Part shown: positions 8,207 to 15,639 of the stretch, in pieces
Layout: each line of letters starts with the position of its first letter
Position numbering within the stretch: the first letter of the stretch is position 1
Origin: Candidatus Giovannonibacteria bacterium RIFCSPLOWO2_02_FULL_43_54
GTDB taxonomy: Bacteria; Patescibacteriota; Minisyncoccia; UBA11713; 2-01-FULL-45-33
DNA: 43,698 bases
Assembly: GCA_001778875.1 (NCBI GenBank)
Contig: MFIK01000010.1
Span: 4,936 to 48,633, forward strand
Direction: 5' to 3'
Notes under the pieces: model-generated
What the model saw: the letters and a program-made list of their open reading frames with translations, nothing else
What the model was told of the DNA's origin: nothing
Databases searched by the model: none
Made by a program: the position numbers and the translations under genes

Positions 8207-8901
8207 CAAAAGAATTTTTTAAGCGAGGAGGGTTTCCGCGACTTGAATTCGTAGAGCTTCGCCGGCCTTGAGCGCGTGCCTCTTAAGATCTGCTTGGTCG
8301 GACGGATGAGGTCAAGCGACAGGAATTTTTTCCTGAAGTTTCTTTTATCGAGTTTTCTGCCGAAAATTATTTCATAGGCTTTTTGCAATTCGGAGAAGGC
8401 GAAGAATTTTTGCAGAATGGAATAGACCACGTTTGTGTATTCAAGTTTCGCGCGAAGACGCAAGAGCGCTAGCTCAATAATCTCTTTATGGTCGAACGCG
8501 AGGCGCGGCAATTTATTTACCGGATAGAGTTTTGGAGACTGAATGCCTGCTTGCCGGTTAGGCAGGTTCTTCCCTAGCCTTATTTTAAGATTTTTTTCTT
8601 CGACAAGAGCAAAATAGGTTATTGAAATTGTGTGCCCCCGCGGGTCGCGGAAACGCGAATCAAAAGTATAGAGCTGTTCCAGATATCCTCCGGCCTGGAC
8701 TCCGGTTTTAGATCGGAGCGCTCTTTTAGCGGCCTCAAGCCCGCTTTCATTTTTCAATAAAAAGACGCCTGGAAGTGCAGGCGAGCCTTTGAATGGGACA
8801 TCGGCGCGCTTGATCAAAAGCACCTTAAGCACTCCGTCTTGTATAGTAAAGATAACAGTGTCGGCTGTGACATATGGCGATTCGTAAATTATTTTTTTCA
8901 T
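8206..8901 (-). CDS. nrtR: NrtR-family Nudix-related repressor of NAD metabolism
   Basis: 231 aa from ATG 8899-8901, which overlaps the nadE stop as ATGA. The N-terminal Nudix-like domain (about 8-145) has LPGVFLLKNESGLEAAKRAL, but the catalytic REUxEE is replaced by RALRSK, so hydrolysis is probably lost. The C-terminal winged helix (about 155-225) has YTNVVYSILQKFFAFSELQK and DKRNFRKK, the hallmark of NrtR. Family members bind ADP-ribose-type ligands and repress NAD salvage genes. The longer frame to 9057 only overlaps nadE. Residues 113-119 (LPNRQAG) come from a small palindromic repeat (8544-8566) lying in frame between the two domains. Confidence 0.92.
   Translation of the reverse strand: MKKIIYESPYVTADTVIFTIQDGVLKVLLIKRADVPFKGSPALPGVFLLKNESGLEAAKRALRSKTGVQAGGYLEQLYTFDSRFRDPRGHTISITYFALVEEKNLKIRLGKNLPNRQAGIQSPKLYPVNKLPRLAFDHKEIIELALLRLRAKLEYTNVVYSILQKFFAFSELQKAYEIIFGRKLDKRNFRKKFLSLDLIRPTKQILRGTRSRPAKLYEFKSRKPSSLKKFF
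8544..8566. repeat. Degenerate palindromic repeat inside nrtR
   Basis: TGCCTGC ... GGCAGG around TTGCCGGTTA; a decayed relative of the perfect palindrome at 29276-29295. It encodes PNRQAG in frame in the interdomain linker. Confidence 0.6.
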
Positions 8902-10895
8902 TTCAAATCTTTTAACCAAATTTTTACCTCCGCGTCCGATGGCATGCGCCAGTCGCCTCGTGGTGAGAGGGAGACGGACCCGACCTTCGGCCCGTCCGGC
9001 ATTACGGATCTCTTCCACTGATTTTTGAAAAATCTTGTAATAAAAACTTTCAGCCATTTTTTGATTTCGGCTTCGGTAAATTTCGACTTGGAAGCTAAGC
9101 TTCCAAGCGGAAGCTTAGCTTCCTGAAATGCTAATTTTGCCAGAAAAAGGATTTTCGAAGTAGAAGAGCCCCACCTGACGAAATGATAAAGAAAAAAGTC
9201 GTGCAGGGCATAGGGCCCGACCAGCTTTTCGGTTTCTTGTATCTTTGTCTTTTTATCGCGAGCTTGTCGAACGGTCACAAGCTCAGGTGAAATGGGGGTC
9301 GCCAAAATATCTTTAAGAACTTTTTGGGCGCCCAAAAATTCTTTTTGCTCGGAAACCCAATTTACAAGGTATTTAACAAGGGTTTTAGGGATACTGGCGT
9401 TAACATTGTAGTGTGAAATATGGTCGCCGTTAAAAGTGCACCAGCCGAGCGCAATCTCCGAGAGGTCGCCGGTGCCCAATACTATCCCATGAAGCTGGTT
9501 CGATTTATTCATCAGGATCATTGTGCGGTATCTGGCTTGGGTATTTTGATAGGTTACATCTTCCGCGCCTTTGTGTTTCAATTCTGCAAGATGAACCGTT
9601 ACTCCTTTTAAGATGTTTATTTCTTCTAAGGTTATTCCAAGCGCTTCAGCGAGTTTTTTTGCGTTTGATTTCGTCCGCTTCGAGGTCCCGAACCCTGGCA
9701 TCGTGAAGGCATAAATATTTTTTTTCGATAATTTCAGCAATTCGCAGGTTTTTACGGCGACAAGCAGAGCAAGGGTCGAGTCCAGTCCTCCGGAGAGCCC
9801 GAGGATGATTTTATTCATGCGCGCGGACTCAAGCCGTTTAGCAAGTCCGGCGGTCTGGATCGAAAAGATTTCCTCGCTTCTTTTATCGAGCTCCAGGGTG
9901 TTTTGAGGGACGAAAGGATATGGGTCGATATGTCGGGATAAGGATGTCACACGTCCACTTGGACGTCCGACATCAAAGTTTGGTATTTCAATAAATCTAA
10001 AGTCCTTTTTTGGAGATTCGCGGATAGATTCTCCGAAGCTCGTTGTTTTAGCGCGGTCGTGGAGAAGGTGTTCAATATCAATATCGCCGTAAATTATTTC
10101 TCCGTCGCGCTCGAATCTTTTTGATTCTTTTATGATCGTCCCGTTTTCTGCTATTATCGCGTGCCCGCCGAAAACAAGATCGGTGGTCGATTCATTTACT
10201 CCGCAGCTTGAATGTATATAAGCCGAGATGATGCGCGCCGATTGCTGAATAACCAGGTCTTTTCTATAATCTGCTTTTCCGACCAATTCATTCGAGGCAG
10301 AAAGGTTCGCGATGATATTCGCGCCGTGGGGCGCCTGATAAGAGCTGGGAGGATTTGGCGTCCAAAGGTCTTCACAGATCTCAATGCCCAATACCGCTTC
10401 AGGAAAGCCGGAAAATCTGAATAAAATATCTGTGCTGATCGGAATATCATTTCCAAGCAGTTCCGATGAAAAAAACGTTGCGGTCAGGTCTCTGGCCGAT
10501 GCGAACCAGCGTTCTTCGTAAAATTCTTTATATCCGGGAATATAGGTTTTGGGGACGATTCCTAAAATTTTTCCTTTGCAGATTACTATGGCCGCGTTAA
10601 ATAATTTTCCTGATGTTTCGATCGGCGCTCCGACGATGATGAGAGATTTAATTTCCTCAGAGAAAGTCTTAATTTTATTAAGGCTTTCGGTCGATTTTTC
10701 CAGCAGTTTCCGCTGAAAAAAAAGATCGGCCGAGGTGTAGCCTGTGGTCGAAAGTTCTGGGAAGACAATTATTTTAGCGCCGTTTGTTTCCGCCTTTTTT
10801 GCAAATTCGATGATCTTTTCGGCGTTGTATTCCATGTCGGCCACTTTGAGAGGAGGGGATACGGCCGCTATTTTTATGTATCCGAAGTTTTCCAT
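8898..10895 (-). CDS. nadE: Glutamine-dependent NAD+ synthetase
   Basis: 665 aa, the long two-domain form. The N-terminal nitrilase-type glutaminase has Glu47 (FPELSTTGY), Lys116 (VPKTYIPGY) and Cys174 (GIEICEDLW). The C-terminal synthetase has the PP-loop SGGLDS (368-373), then GFGTSKRTKSNA and LGTGDLSEIALGW. It amidates deamido-NAD with ammonia from glutamine. Two palindromic elements lie in frame: one encoding about residues 308-318 (DVGRPSGRVTS, 9943-9974) and one about 591-603 (KLPLGSLASKSKF, 9088-9123). First gene of nadE-nrtR-GNAT, with ATGA coupling to nrtR. The minus-strand -10 TATAAT (10924-10929) lies inside the NrtR operator. Confidence 0.95.
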   Translation of the reverse strand: MENFGYIKIAAVSPPLKVADMEYNAEKIIEFAKKAETNGAKIIVFPELSTTGYTSADLFFQRKLLEKSTESLNKIKTFSEEIKSLIIVGAPIETSGKLFNAAIVICKGKILGIVPKTYIPGYKEFYEERWFASARDLTATFFSSELLGNDIPISTDILFRFSGFPEAVLGIEICEDLWTPNPPSSYQAPHGANIIANLSASNELVGKADYRKDLVIQQSARIISAYIHSSCGVNESTTDLVFGGHAIIAENGTIIKESKRFERDGEIIYGDIDIEHLLHDRAKTTSFGESIRESPKKDFRFIEIPNFDVGRPSGRVTSLSRHIDPYPFVPQNTLELDKRSEEIFSIQTAGLAKRLESARMNKIILGLSGGLDSTLALLVAVKTCELLKLSKKNIYAFTMPGFGTSKRTKSNAKKLAEALGITLEEINILKGVTVHLAELKHKGAEDVTYQNTQARYRTMILMNKSNQLHGIVLGTGDLSEIALGWCTFNGDHISHYNVNASIPKTLVKYLVNWVSEQKEFLGAQKVLKDILATPISPELVTVRQARDKKTKIQETEKLVGPYALHDFFLYHFVRWGSSTSKILFLAKLAFQEAKLPLGSLASKSKFTEAEIKKWLKVFITRFFKNQWKRSVMPDGPKVGSVSLSPRGDWRMPSDAEVKIWLKDLK
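9088..9123. repeat. Double palindrome inside nadE (C-terminal part)
   Basis: TTGGAAGCTAAGCTTCCAA (9088-9106) is a perfect palindrome around A, followed by GGAAGCTTAGCTTCC (9109-9123). In frame, encoding LPLGSLAS between two helices. Confidence 0.7.
9943..9974. repeat. 32-bp hairpin element inside nadE (interdomain)
   Basis: Nested arms GATGTC/GACATC and ACGTCCA/TGGACGT. In frame, encoding VGRPSGRVTS between the glutaminase and synthetase domains. Confidence 0.7.
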
Positions 10896-10915
10896 TTTGG
10901 GGCTTGACTTTTTAA

Positions 10916-10934
10916 TAGTGTTTATTATACACTA
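10916..10934. promoter_or_regulatory. NrtR-type operator shared by nadE and NAD kinase promoters
   Basis: TAGTGTTTATTATACACTA, arms and spacing identical to 7557-7575. On - it contains the nadE -10 TATAAT (10924-10929). On + it overlaps TATACA (10926-10931), which has TTGACT (10904-10909) 16 bp upstream and would serve NAD kinase. One operator therefore covers both divergent promoters. Confidence 0.82.
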
Positions 10935-10944
10935 ACACTATCAT

Positions 10945-11781
10945 ATGTTAAAACGCGTGTCAATATATTTTCGTAACGACAATCCGCGGTCGGTACTCTG
11001 GGGCGGAAAGATAACAAAATGGATAAATGCAAATTATCCCAAAGTTTTGCTCTCCGCGAAAAAACCGCAAGTGGTCATAGCGGCTGGAGGTGACGGAACT
11101 TTGCTTGAAGCCGCGCAGAAATTCAAGAATCCAAACCCGGCCATATTCGGGCTAAATACCGGACATGTTGGATTTTTGGCGTCGGTAAGGGACGAAAAAG
11201 ATTTTTTTAAGGCACTGCGCAAATTATTTAAAGGCGAATACCGGGTTTCAAAAAAGATGATGATAAAAGCGGAAGTGTGGAGGCGGGGCAGAAAGATTTT
11301 GGATACGAACGCGCTAAACGAAATCTCGATTCAAAACCCGCTCGGAATGGTTGAGCTCGAGGTTGCAATTGACGGACATCCATTTCAATATATTCATGGA
11401 ACCGGAGTGATGGTGGCAACAGCCACGGGCTCTACTGCGTACAATCTTTCCGCGCACGGGCCAATCATTATGCCCGATATTAAGTGCATGGTACTTACCG
11501 AAATAATGGATCACAATATTCCGACGCCTTCAATTGTAATAAAGCGCGACAGGGAAGTGGAAATAAAAGTATTGGATTTCAGGAAAAGAGGACTGATAAA
11601 GATCGCAAAAACCGGCGTGCCGGCGGATGTTCTGATAACCGCGGATATCGGAGAAAGTCTTATGGCCTTGGAAAAAGGCGACGTGATAAAAATAAAGCGC
11701 ACGCCATTGCTCGTTAAATTCGCAGAGCTTGAGCGCGGATACTTCTTCAAATCCCTCCAAGAAAAATTCGGGTTTAGGTAA
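10945..11781 (+). CDS. nadK: NAD kinase
   Basis: Phosphorylates NAD to NADP. 278 aa with GGDGTLL (48-54), NTGHVGFL (71-78), the catalytic NE pair (125-126), and TGSTAYNLSAHGP (161-173), all conserved in this family. It completes the nicotinamide-to-NADP route within 8 kb. Divergent from nadE over a 49-bp gap that carries the NrtR-type operator, so NADP formation may be repressed together with NAD salvage (inference). No Shine-Dalgarno is visible before ATG 10945. No clear terminator separates it from the convergent gene at 11824. Confidence 0.95.
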   Translation: MLKRVSIYFRNDNPRSVLWGGKITKWINANYPKVLLSAKKPQVVIAAGGDGTLLEAAQKFKNPNPAIFGLNTGHVGFLASVRDEKDFFKALRKLFKGEYRVSKKMMIKAEVWRRGRKILDTNALNEISIQNPLGMVELEVAIDGHPFQYIHGTGVMVATATGSTAYNLSAHGPIIMPDIKCMVLTEIMDHNIPTPSIVIKRDREVEIKVLDFRKRGLIKIAKTGVPADVLITADIGESLMALEKGDVIKIKRTPLLVKFAELERGYFFKSLQEKFGFR

Positions 11782-11823
11782 TCTGAATAACATTCCAACA
11801 TTCTTTTGATATATAGCCGCAAT

Positions 11824-13644
11824 TTACTTAATCTTAAAAATTAAAATCGACATTCCGCCACGGACAACAGGGGCTTTTCCTTTGAGCCATGAATAAGTGT
11901 CTTCCGGCTTTATGGCAATGTTGCCGACGGGTCGCGCCTGATTTCCCATCAGAGAATTTACCGAAACCGCAAAATAGGACCCAATTGGAGGCGGACCTTT
12001 TGCTGACCACCATGACTCATATTTATCTCCCAGATAATATTTAGGGTCTCCTCCTCCAAAATAATCCAGATAGATCTTATCTATATTTAATTCTTCTATC
12101 CGCGTTACCAACCTTTTTAAATCCTGCCCCCAGTCATAATTTGAATCCGTAGCCGCCATATAGCCGTCATTCGTTCCCTTACCTAAAATATTGTAATATG
12201 ACAGAAAATATGGATACGCTATTATAATATTTAGCGCCATAAATAGAATTATCATGGAAAAAATAAAATATTTCGGAGCCGGCTTTATATAATTTTCGTA
12301 AAAAAATCTTACCCATTCCCAAAATGATGCCGGTTCGTCGAAAGAAAGCCGGCGGAGCCAAATTATTATTTCGCGGGATACTAAAAGATAAGTGAACGGA
12401 AAAACAGGAAGGATGTGTCTTACGCCGATATTGAGAGGATTTAGTATTGAGGAGATCCAATAGACCGCGATAAAAACAATGCCGGCAAAAAGCGAAAAAT
12501 TATCCGCGATCCATTCCTGAACAGCTTCTTTCGAGCGCTCGCCTTGTTTTATCCGAAAAACCGCCAATATCAGCGCCGCAAGCAGCATCAAATGGAAAAG
12601 CAGCTGCTCTTTTAGTAAATACAATGTGGGGAAATAATACCACCAGCCGTCGGATGATAATTCGCCCATAAAATATGCGGCGTTGCCTCCGGCAGCGCGC
12701 CGCGCGACCATCAAAAATCCGAAGAAATATTGGCCCAAGGGACGCGTAATTTTATGTTCAACAAGCCAAAGGTCTATTTTGGGCAACGCTTCAACTTTAT
12801 ACCCGCTTAAAATATATTTAACATCCGCGACATTCTGCTCCTGCGGATAGTTCCAAATATGGAACGCGTATACGACCCAGATGACGGCAATTGCGATAAA
12901 ACCGGCGATTAAAAGCCGAAACAAGGCCTCTGCAGCAGATTGTTCTTGAAGAATCTCTGCCTTCGGCCTTTTCTTAATCCAGCACCAGAGCAAAAACAAA
13001 ATTCCGTAAACTGGCAAAAGAAGAACAAGCGAGAATTTGAACATCAAAACTATCCCCAAAACGATTCCGAGCAAAATTGTTCTCCGCCAATCTGGACGCT
13101 CTAAAAATTTAAGAAAAAATATTATACCCAAAAAGAATCCGAAAGCCGCCCCGAGGTCTGTTGTCACAAAACGCGCATGAGCGAGTACGGTTGGTGAGGT
13201 AACGAAAAGAAATAAAGTTAAAAGGCCTACGCGCGTACCATATTGCTTTTCAGCCCACAAAAATAAGAGCCATCCGAAAAGGATCGCCAAAAGCATGATT
13301 GTGAGGCGCGAAGCAAAAAGTATTTTATCGGGGTCGTTATCGAATTCATATAAAAGCGCGTGCCCGGCCATCCATTGGCGGTCATTAACATTTTCGATAT
13401 TCCAGAAATCCGGACGCAGGTCAAAGTTTAAATTTTGAAATAAAAGCGGGAAGGCGGCCAAATCTTTAAGAAGCGGAGGGTGCTCGGGGTTTATTCGTGA
13501 ATCCTGATATTTCAAATAAGTGTATCCTGCGGGAATATGCGCCACCTCATCGAACGTCGCCGAATCATTCCATGAAGACCCTATCATAAGCGCCAGCATG
13601 CCCCCCAACATCAATCCAGCCAAAATTTTTGAGAATCTATGCAC
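11824..13644 (-). CDS. GT-C (GT39/PMT-like) membrane glycosyltransferase
   Basis: 606 aa integral membrane protein with about ten or more hydrophobic segments. The first extracytoplasmic loop has the catalytic acidic FDE (31-33) and the NPEHPPLLK motif (52-60) found in PMT_2/ArnT-like enzymes that use polyprenyl-phosphate sugars. The C-terminal part after the last membrane spans has DSNYDWGQDLKRL and a soluble tail ending in GMSILIFKIK. It probably glycosylates surface proteins or lipids; the acceptor is unknown. It stands alone, convergent with NAD kinase and divergent from rseP. Confidence 0.82.
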   Translation of the reverse strand: MHRFSKILAGLMLGGMLALMIGSSWNDSATFDEVAHIPAGYTYLKYQDSRINPEHPPLLKDLAAFPLLFQNLNFDLRPDFWNIENVNDRQWMAGHALLYEFDNDPDKILFASRLTIMLLAILFGWLLFLWAEKQYGTRVGLLTLFLFVTSPTVLAHARFVTTDLGAAFGFFLGIIFFLKFLERPDWRRTILLGIVLGIVLMFKFSLVLLLPVYGILFLLWCWIKKRPKAEILQEQSAAEALFRLLIAGFIAIAVIWVVYAFHIWNYPQEQNVADVKYILSGYKVEALPKIDLWLVEHKITRPLGQYFFGFLMVARRAAGGNAAYFMGELSSDGWWYYFPTLYLLKEQLLFHLMLLAALILAVFRIKQGERSKEAVQEWIADNFSLFAGIVFIAVYWISSILNPLNIGVRHILPVFPFTYLLVSREIIIWLRRLSFDEPASFWEWVRFFYENYIKPAPKYFIFSMIILFMALNIIIAYPYFLSYYNILGKGTNDGYMAATDSNYDWGQDLKRLVTRIEELNIDKIYLDYFGGGDPKYYLGDKYESWWSAKGPPPIGSYFAVSVNSLMGNQARPVGNIAIKPEDTYSWLKGKAPVVRGGMSILIFKIK

Positions 13645-13681
13645 TATTTCATTTTAAGCCAATTAGTTTTAAAATACGAGG

Positions 13682-14770
13682 ATGCTAATAACCTTACTGA
13701 TATTTTTCGTAATACTTTTGGTTCTTGTGCTTTCGCACGAAGCGGGGCATTTTTTTTCGGCGCGCGCTTTCGGAATAAATGTCGAGGAATTCGGCTTTGG
13801 GTTGCCTCCGCGAATGTTCGGCATAAAAAGCAAAAAGGGGATTCTCTATTCTTTTAATTGGCTGCCTTTCGGGGGATTCGTAAAGATAACCGGAGAAGAA
13901 GGCGGCGAAACGTCTGATCCGACAAATTTCAGCGCGAAGCCCGCATGGATTCGCGCCACAGTGCTTGCGAGCGGTATTGCCATGAATCTGCTGCTTGCAT
14001 ATATTGTTTTTTCAATAATAACAGGCCTCGGAACCTACGAAGCAATAGACGATAAAGACGCCGCAACATATCCCGATGCAAAAGTTACAATAATACAAGT
14101 TTTGCAAAATTCTCCCGCAAGCGAGGCAGCTTTGATGGAAGGTGACCAGATATTGAATGTGGTAAGCGAAGCAAATTCGCTTACGCCGAAAAATATTGAG
14201 GAGGTCCAAAAATTCATTGCTAATCATAAAGGCAAGGAGCTTTTGCTTATGATAAAAAGAAATGGAAACGAATTTACAAAAATCATAACACCACGCAAAA
14301 ACCCTCCTGAAGGGGAGGGTCCCATGGGCGTTGCTTTGGCATTGCTTCATATTAAAAAAGCCCAGTGGTATTTAACGCCTATTGAGGGCGCGAAACTCAC
14401 CTGGTCGGCAACTGCCGCCACAGCGGAGGGTTTTTGGGGCCTCATCAAATCTGCTTTTGAAAAAGAGGATAGAAAAGATCTTCAAATCGCCGGGCCTGTA
14501 GGAATTTTCAACCTTACTGCTTCCGCCCGGAGCATGGGTATTACAACCTTGCTTACTTTTTTAGCATTGCTTTCAATTAATCTCGCAATAATAAATATTT
14601 TGCCTATTCCGGGCCTCGACGGAGGGAGGCTGTTTTTTGTCATTATTGAGGCAATCCGCGGCAAACGGATATCAATGCAGGCCTCTTCCTGGATACACGG
14701 CGTCGGCCTCGCCATCCTAATCATCCTCATGCTCGCCATCACCTTCCACGATCTCTCAAAGATTTTTTAA
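13682..14770 (+). CDS. rseP: RseP-type site-2 intramembrane metalloprotease
   Basis: 362 aa. HEAGH (19-23) in the first membrane helix gives the two zinc histidines and the catalytic Glu; LDGGR (312-316) in PIPGLDGGRLFF supplies the third ligand. One PDZ domain lies about 115-205 (ILQNSPASEAALMEGDQIL). Four membrane spans are expected. The family cleaves membrane-bound anti-sigma factors or leftover signal peptides; the substrate here is unknown. TAAAAT (13670-13675) sits 6 nt before ATG, so the mRNA may be leaderless. Confidence 0.92.
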   Translation: MLITLLIFFVILLVLVLSHEAGHFFSARAFGINVEEFGFGLPPRMFGIKSKKGILYSFNWLPFGGFVKITGEEGGETSDPTNFSAKPAWIRATVLASGIAMNLLLAYIVFSIITGLGTYEAIDDKDAATYPDAKVTIIQVLQNSPASEAALMEGDQILNVVSEANSLTPKNIEEVQKFIANHKGKELLLMIKRNGNEFTKIITPRKNPPEGEGPMGVALALLHIKKAQWYLTPIEGAKLTWSATAATAEGFWGLIKSAFEKEDRKDLQIAGPVGIFNLTASARSMGITTLLTFLALLSINLAIINILPIPGLDGGRLFFVIIEAIRGKRISMQASSWIHGVGLAILIILMLAITFHDLSKIF

Positions 14771-14795
14771 ATCCCCTTCCATTCCACCATCTCTT

Positions 14796-14818
14796 TGGTC
14801 AACGTGGCAGGTTGACCA
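14796..14818. repeat. REP-like palindrome left of the RAYT gene
   Basis: TGGTCAAC (14796-14803) and GTTGACCA (14811-14818) form an 8-bp perfect stem around GTGGCAG. A related copy lies 8 bp after the transposase gene and another inside it. Confidence 0.8.
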
Positions 14819-14846
14819 TTTTGCGCCGACATATATAATAGAGTCT

Positions 14847-15518
14847 ATGAACAAACAAACTTTTTTCGAAGGAGAGCAGCCATTATTTCACATATTTAAC
14901 AGGGGTGTTGAAAAAAGAGAGATTTTTTTAGACGACAACGACAGAAATAGATTTTTATTTTTACTTTGCGTCCTTCAAGGCGATATTTTTTTCAACCACT
15001 CGTCGAGACTGGCTAAGGAGTTTGGTCAACGTGGCAGGTTAGCCATAGAGGAAATTATCGGAGATATTATAGACGCTAAAGTTGTTGAGCTTGTAGGTTT
15101 TGTTCTTATGCCAAATCATTTTCATTTGATTGTTCAGGAATTGAAAGAAGGAGGTGTTACTAAATTTATGAGCCGGCTGTCTAATAGTTATACAAAGTAT
15201 TTCAATATCAAAAATGACCGTAAAGGTTATTTGTTTGGTAGCAGTTTTCATAAAAAATTGATTGATACAAATGAATACCTTTTGCATCTATCGGCATATA
15301 TTCATCGCAACCCCCGCGAAATAAAGAAATGGAACAATAAGGAGAGTGATTATCCTTGGTCCAGTTATCAAGATTATATTGGCGAAAACAGATGGGGCAG
15401 CCTGTTGAATCCGGAAATAATTTTAGATCAATTCTCCAACAAAAAAGAATATTTAGAATTTACCAGATCCAGTAGTGCAAAATTAAAAGAATTCGAATTG
15501 GCATTGGAATTTGACTAA
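14847..15518 (+). CDS. REP-associated tyrosine transposase (RAYT, Y1 family)
   Basis: 223 aa with the single-strand DNA transposase signature LMPNHFHLIVQ (87-97; HFH metal-binding pair at 91 and 93), a nucleophile candidate Tyr115 in LSNSYTKYFN, KGYLFGSSFHKK (126-137) and the C-terminal HRNPREIKKWNNKESDYPWSS stretch typical of RAYTs. Such enzymes cut REP palindromes at a hairpin. Flanking copies of GTCAAC...GTTGACC palindromes at 14796 and 15526 are the natural substrates. A third copy lies in frame (15023-15045, encoding FGQRGRLA). The gene appears intact. TATAAT (14834-14839) lies 7 nt before the ATG. Confidence 0.9.
   Translation: MNKQTFFEGEQPLFHIFNRGVEKREIFLDDNDRNRFLFLLCVLQGDIFFNHSSRLAKEFGQRGRLAIEEIIGDIIDAKVVELVGFVLMPNHFHLIVQELKEGGVTKFMSRLSNSYTKYFNIKNDRKGYLFGSSFHKKLIDTNEYLLHLSAYIHRNPREIKKWNNKESDYPWSSYQDYIGENRWGSLLNPEIILDQFSNKKEYLEFTRSSSAKLKEFELALEFD
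15023..15045. repeat. REP-like palindrome inside the RAYT gene
   Basis: TGGTCAACGTGGCAGGTT followed by AGCCA; identical to the left copy for 18 bases. TGGCTAA (15010-15016) pairs with TTAGCCA (15039-15045) as an alternative stem. Confidence 0.75.
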
Positions 15519-15525
15519 AGTTAAA

Positions 15526-15548
15526 TGATCAACCTGGCAGGTTGACCA
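15526..15548. repeat. REP-like palindrome right of the RAYT gene
   Basis: TGATCAACCTG (15526-15536), central G, CAGGTTGACCA (15538-15548): 10 of 11 pairs. Confidence 0.8.
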
Positions 15549-15639
15549 AAGTACGCTTATTATAAGCTTCCACTTTTAGCAATCTGTCAAGTTTTTAACG
15601 AAATTTGCCTTAAATGCTTTCTCCCGCTAAGATTTGAAT

